Source of the DNA: Martelella lutilitoris
GTDB lineage: Bacteria; Pseudomonadota; Alphaproteobacteria; Rhizobiales; Rhizobiaceae
Reading direction: 5' to 3'
NCBI RefSeq assembly: GCF_005924265.1
Contig: NZ_VCLB01000012.1
Span: forward strand, 1-64,000
DNA: 64,000 nucleotides
Below the pieces are notes generated by a model. It had not been told where the DNA came from. It made no database searches and saw only the letters and a list, made by a program, of their open reading frames with translations. Made by a program: the position numbers and the translations under genes. Within the stretch, counting starts at the first letter, position 1; the number at the start of each line of letters is the position of its first letter. Positions 61,187-64,000 of the stretch are shown here, piece after piece.

Positions 61187-62101
61187 ATGGAACTCTGGAT
61201 CGGCATCACTTTCGCCGCCGCCTTTCTGCAGAACATGCGCTCCACGCTTCAGAAATACCTGAAGGGGCGCATGGCCACGCTCGGCTCCACCTTCACCCGT
61301 TTCGGCTTCGGCCTGCCCTTTGCCGCGCTCTATTTCGCCTTCCTGGCCTTCGGCCTCGACCGTCCGGTGCCGGCGGCCAACGCCGACTTCGCCTTCTGGG
61401 CGCTGATCGGCGCCGTCAGCCAGATCGGCGCCACCTTCCTGCTGGTCTATCTGTTTTCCTTCCGCAATTTCGTTGTGGGAACGGCCTATTCGCGCACCGA
61501 GCCGGCGCAGGCGGCCATCCTCGCCTTCATCTTCTTCGGCGCCACCATCTCTCTTGCCGCCGTCGCCGCCATTCTCATCTCGATTGCCGGCGTCATGCTG
61601 ATCTCGCTGTCACGCAACGACATGGGCTTTGGCGGGCTTATTCGCGGGCTTTTGACCCGCACGGCGCTGGTCGGCATCGCATCCGGCACGCTGTTCGGGC
61701 TTTCGGCGGTTTCCTATCGCGCGGCATCTCTGGCGCTCGCGCCAAGCCTGCCGCACTCCGACGCGATCATGCAGGCCGCCTTCACCCTGGTTATCGTCAT
61801 CGCGGTGCAGACGCTTGCCATGCTTGTCTACATGCTCGCCTTCGATCGCGCCGAACTGGTGAAGGTCGCAAGGGCCTGGCGGCCGGCGCTCGCCGTCGGT
61901 TTCGTCGGCGCAACCGCATCCTTCGGCTGGTTCATCGCCATGACCCTGCAGCAGGCGGCGATCGTCAAGGCGGTGGCGCAGGTGGAAATGCTGTTCTCCT
62001 TCGCCACATCGGTCATCGTCTTCAAGGAGAAGATGACCGGGGCCGAAGCGATTGGCTGCGCGCTCGTCGTCCTCGGCGTGCTGACGCTGCTTCTGGCATA
62101 G
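61187..62101 (+). CDS. EamA/DMT-family transporter
   Basis: A 304-residue protein with about ten hydrophobic helices in two related halves (10-TMS DMT pattern), e.g. VVGTAYSRTEPAQAAILAFI and a C-terminal VEMLFSFATSVIVFKEKMTG. Substrate cannot be inferred. It is 71 bases before the first MFS gene and may share its transcript. Confidence 0.88.
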   Translation: MELWIGITFAAAFLQNMRSTLQKYLKGRMATLGSTFTRFGFGLPFAALYFAFLAFGLDRPVPAANADFAFWALIGAVSQIGATFLLVYLFSFRNFVVGTAYSRTEPAQAAILAFIFFGATISLAAVAAILISIAGVMLISLSRNDMGFGGLIRGLLTRTALVGIASGTLFGLSAVSYRAASLALAPSLPHSDAIMQAAFTLVIVIAVQTLAMLVYMLAFDRAELVKVARAWRPALAVGFVGATASFGWFIAMTLQQAAIVKAVAQVEMLFSFATSVIVFKEKMTGAEAIGCALVVLGVLTLLLA

Positions 62102-62172
62102 GTCTGATTGACTTGTCTGCGGCGAGCGGCAAAGGATGGGAGAGGGGACAACCAATCCGAACGGGGACGTGA

Positions 62173-63651
62173 ATGACGCAAGCGCCTGAGACGGAAGCGC
62201 CGGCCTATCCGGGGCGATGGCTGGCGATGTCGGTGCTGATCGCCGCGGCCTTCATGAACCTTCTCGATGCCACCATCGTCAATGTGGCGCTGCCGGTCAT
62301 CGGCAAGGATCTCGACGCCCACAGTTCGTCGCTGGAATGGGTCATCGCCGGCTATGTAATGGTCTTCGCGCTCGCTCTGATGCCCTGCGGGCGGCTTGGC
62401 GACATCATCGGCAAGAAGCGGATGTTCCTGTTCGGCGTGGGTTTCTTCACCCTGGCCTCGGCCTGTTCCGGCGCCGCGCCCAATATCACGACGCTGGTGG
62501 TCGCGCGGCTCTGCCAGGGGCTGGGGGCCGCGATCATGGCGCCGCAGGTTCTGGCGCTGGCGCAGGACATGTTTGCCTCCAAGGAGCGTTCCAGCGCCTT
62601 CTCGCTGTTCGGGATCGCGAGCGGCATCGCCATCGTTTCCGGCCCGCTGATCGGCGGCTGGCTGATCGCGATCGACCTTTTCGGGCTCGAATGGCGCTCG
62701 ATCTTCTACATCAACGTGCCGGTCGGCATCGCCGCCGTGATCGCCGGTCGCATCCTCATTCCCGACATCGCGTCGAGCGAACGGTCTTCGCTGGACGTCA
62801 TCGGGGTGCTGATCGTCGCCGCCGCCTTCGTGCTGCTGATCTTTCCGCTGGTCGAGGCGCGACGGTTCGGCTGGCCGCTCTGGTGCTTTGCGATGATCAT
62901 CGCCGCCTTTCCGGCCTTTGCCGGCTTTTACGTCTTCGAGCGGCGGCGGGAGCGACAGGGACTTTCCCAGCTTCTGCCGGTCTCGCTGATGCGCAATCAC
63001 GGCTATCGGCTCGGCGGCTTCGTCGCGCTGGTGTTTTACTCGACGCCGGCCGGCCTGTTCATGACCTTCGCGCTCTTCCTGCAGCAGGGTTTTGGCTTCA
63101 CCCCGCTCGAGGCGGGGCTTTCCACCGTCCCCTTTCCGCTCGGCGCCTTCCTCTCCGCCTTCACCAACAGCCGTCTCTCCGACCGCTTCCTGAAGGGGCG
63201 GATCCTTGCGGCATCGGCGATGATGGCGGCCGGTTACGTGATGCTGTTCTTTGTCGTCCTCGGGGCCGACCGGCATCTGGCCATCCTCGATTTCGCCCCG
63301 CCTCTGTTCATCTGCGGCTTTTCGCTGGGCATGACGGCCTCGCCGCTGTTCCAGACGATCCTTGCCGATGTGCCGGGCCGCGACGCGGGTTCCGCTTCCG
63401 GCGCGCTGCAGGCCATCCAGCAGGCGGGCAGCGCGCTCGGCATCGCCATTGCCAGCGCCCTGTTCTTCTCCATCATCGCCGCGCGCCAGCAGGCGGGCGC
63501 AGCGACGGCGGATGCCTATGTCGCCGGCTTTTCCGCCAGCATCGGCTACATGATCCTTGCCATGGCGACCGTCTTCGTCGCCGCGCTTTTCATGCCCGCC
63601 GTCAAGCCGTCCGGAGAAAAGCCGGAAACCGAAGGCATGATGCTCGGCTGA
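62173..63651 (+). CDS. DHA2-family (EmrB/QacA-type) MFS efflux transporter
   Basis: A 492-residue protein with about 14 helices. LDATIVNVALPVIGKDL and GRLGDIIGKKRMF are DHA2 motifs (motif D1 and motif A), and LIGGWLI corresponds to the exporter motif C region. Predicted to export drugs or metabolites using proton motive force. A paralogue begins 82 bases downstream. Confidence 0.9.
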   Translation: MTQAPETEAPAYPGRWLAMSVLIAAAFMNLLDATIVNVALPVIGKDLDAHSSSLEWVIAGYVMVFALALMPCGRLGDIIGKKRMFLFGVGFFTLASACSGAAPNITTLVVARLCQGLGAAIMAPQVLALAQDMFASKERSSAFSLFGIASGIAIVSGPLIGGWLIAIDLFGLEWRSIFYINVPVGIAAVIAGRILIPDIASSERSSLDVIGVLIVAAAFVLLIFPLVEARRFGWPLWCFAMIIAAFPAFAGFYVFERRRERQGLSQLLPVSLMRNHGYRLGGFVALVFYSTPAGLFMTFALFLQQGFGFTPLEAGLSTVPFPLGAFLSAFTNSRLSDRFLKGRILAASAMMAAGYVMLFFVVLGADRHLAILDFAPPLFICGFSLGMTASPLFQTILADVPGRDAGSASGALQAIQQAGSALGIAIASALFFSIIAARQQAGAATADAYVAGFSASIGYMILAMATVFVAALFMPAVKPSGEKPETEGMMLG

Positions 63652-63733
63652 CCGGGCGAAAGGCTGTGAATTGACATTTCCGCCGTCCTCCCCCAAGTGG
63701 TGACGGCCCCTCAACCAAGATGCGGAGATCCCA

Positions 63734-64000
63734 TTGGCTTCCAGTCAGACGGAAACCGCGCCGAACGGCGCGACGGCGGAGCAGAACCCGGGCCGCTGGA
63801 CGGCGCTCGCCGTGCTGCTGTCTGCGGTGTTCATGAACATGCTCGACGTCACCATCGTCAATGTGGCGTTGCCGTCGATCCAGGAGGGGCTGAACGCCTC
63901 CAACTCCGCAATCGAATGGATCGTCGCCGGCTATGTGCTGATGTTCGCGCTCGCGCTGCTGCCCTTCGGGCGGCTTGGCGACATTCTCGGCAAGAAGACC
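63734..64000 (+). CDS. Second DHA2-family MFS transporter, 5' part (cut by window end)
   Basis: TTG start at 63734 with GGAG 7 bases upstream; 89 codons to the window end with no stop. The peptide GRWTALAVLLSAVFMNMLDV, then TIVNVALPSI and GRLGDILGKK, aligns closely with the preceding transporter (GRWLAMSVLI, TIVNVALPVI, GRLGDIIGKK), showing a tandem duplication of the gene. Confidence 0.88.
   Translation, partial: MASSQTETAPNGATAEQNPGRWTALAVLLSAVFMNMLDVTIVNVALPSIQEGLNASNSAIEWIVAGYVLMFALALLPFGRLGDILGKKT

Overview
The window looks like chromosomal DNA of a Hyphomicrobiales (Rhizobiales) bacterium of the Rhizobiaceae type. It is GC-rich (42 of 60 bases at 2041-2100) and densely packed with housekeeping genes. 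The gene order olsB, mutS, glnD, murJ, trpS, usp, nfu, tsaB, rimI, olsA, miaB, phoH, ybeY, corC, lnt, phrR/praR, metK, trmB is, as far as I recall, the order found in Sinorhizobium and its relatives. The genus cannot be fixed from the sequence alone.

Left edge (1-900): the last 40 codons of an IS5-family transposase run into a low-GC exopolysaccharide sugar transferase gene that carries an in-frame 45-bp duplication. This is probably the end of an accessory island. From 901 to 10500 there is a mixed block: an LprI-like secreted protein, a Do-type periplasmic protease followed by rarA, gpt, a two-domain universal stress protein, a CinA-type protein, wrbA, a muramoyl amidase with an SH3 domain, and mnmA.

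10600-25700: the minus-strand set rph, VOC protein, rdgB, hemW lies divergent to hrcA-grpE. Then comes a minus-strand envelope and nitrogen-sigma cluster (lptC, lptA, lptB, rpoN, hpf, ptsN), followed by plus-strand sppA, ihfB, a LapA-domain protein, two RNA methyltransferases and lspA. 25900-48000 is the conserved rhizobial core described above. It carries both enzymes of ornithine-lipid synthesis (olsB, olsA), the PII uridylyltransferase glnD, tRNA and rRNA maturation genes (miaB, ybeY, tsaB, trmB), and lipoprotein N-acylation (lnt).

48100-64000: an hsp20/DUF1150 pair, a nucleoside hydrolase convergent with a ribokinase (together a ribose-salvage pair), rmuC, then def-fmt-truA, an arsC-arsH pair behind an ArsR-like operator, dapE and dapD for lysine/peptidoglycan synthesis, an EF-hand protein, a HAD pyrimidine nucleotidase, an EamA transporter and two tandem DHA2-type MFS pumps, the second cut by the window end.

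The clearest structure not explained by genes is a set of palindromic intergenic elements of several families, mostly at convergent gene ends or within operons. Other unusual signals are hemW without an ATG, GTG or TTG start, a duplicated terminator flanking one palindromic element, two genes whose TAG stop codon is part of the same repeat, and a PHO-box-like site before olsB. I see no tRNA, rRNA, CRISPR array, complete mobile element or clearly new multi-gene system.
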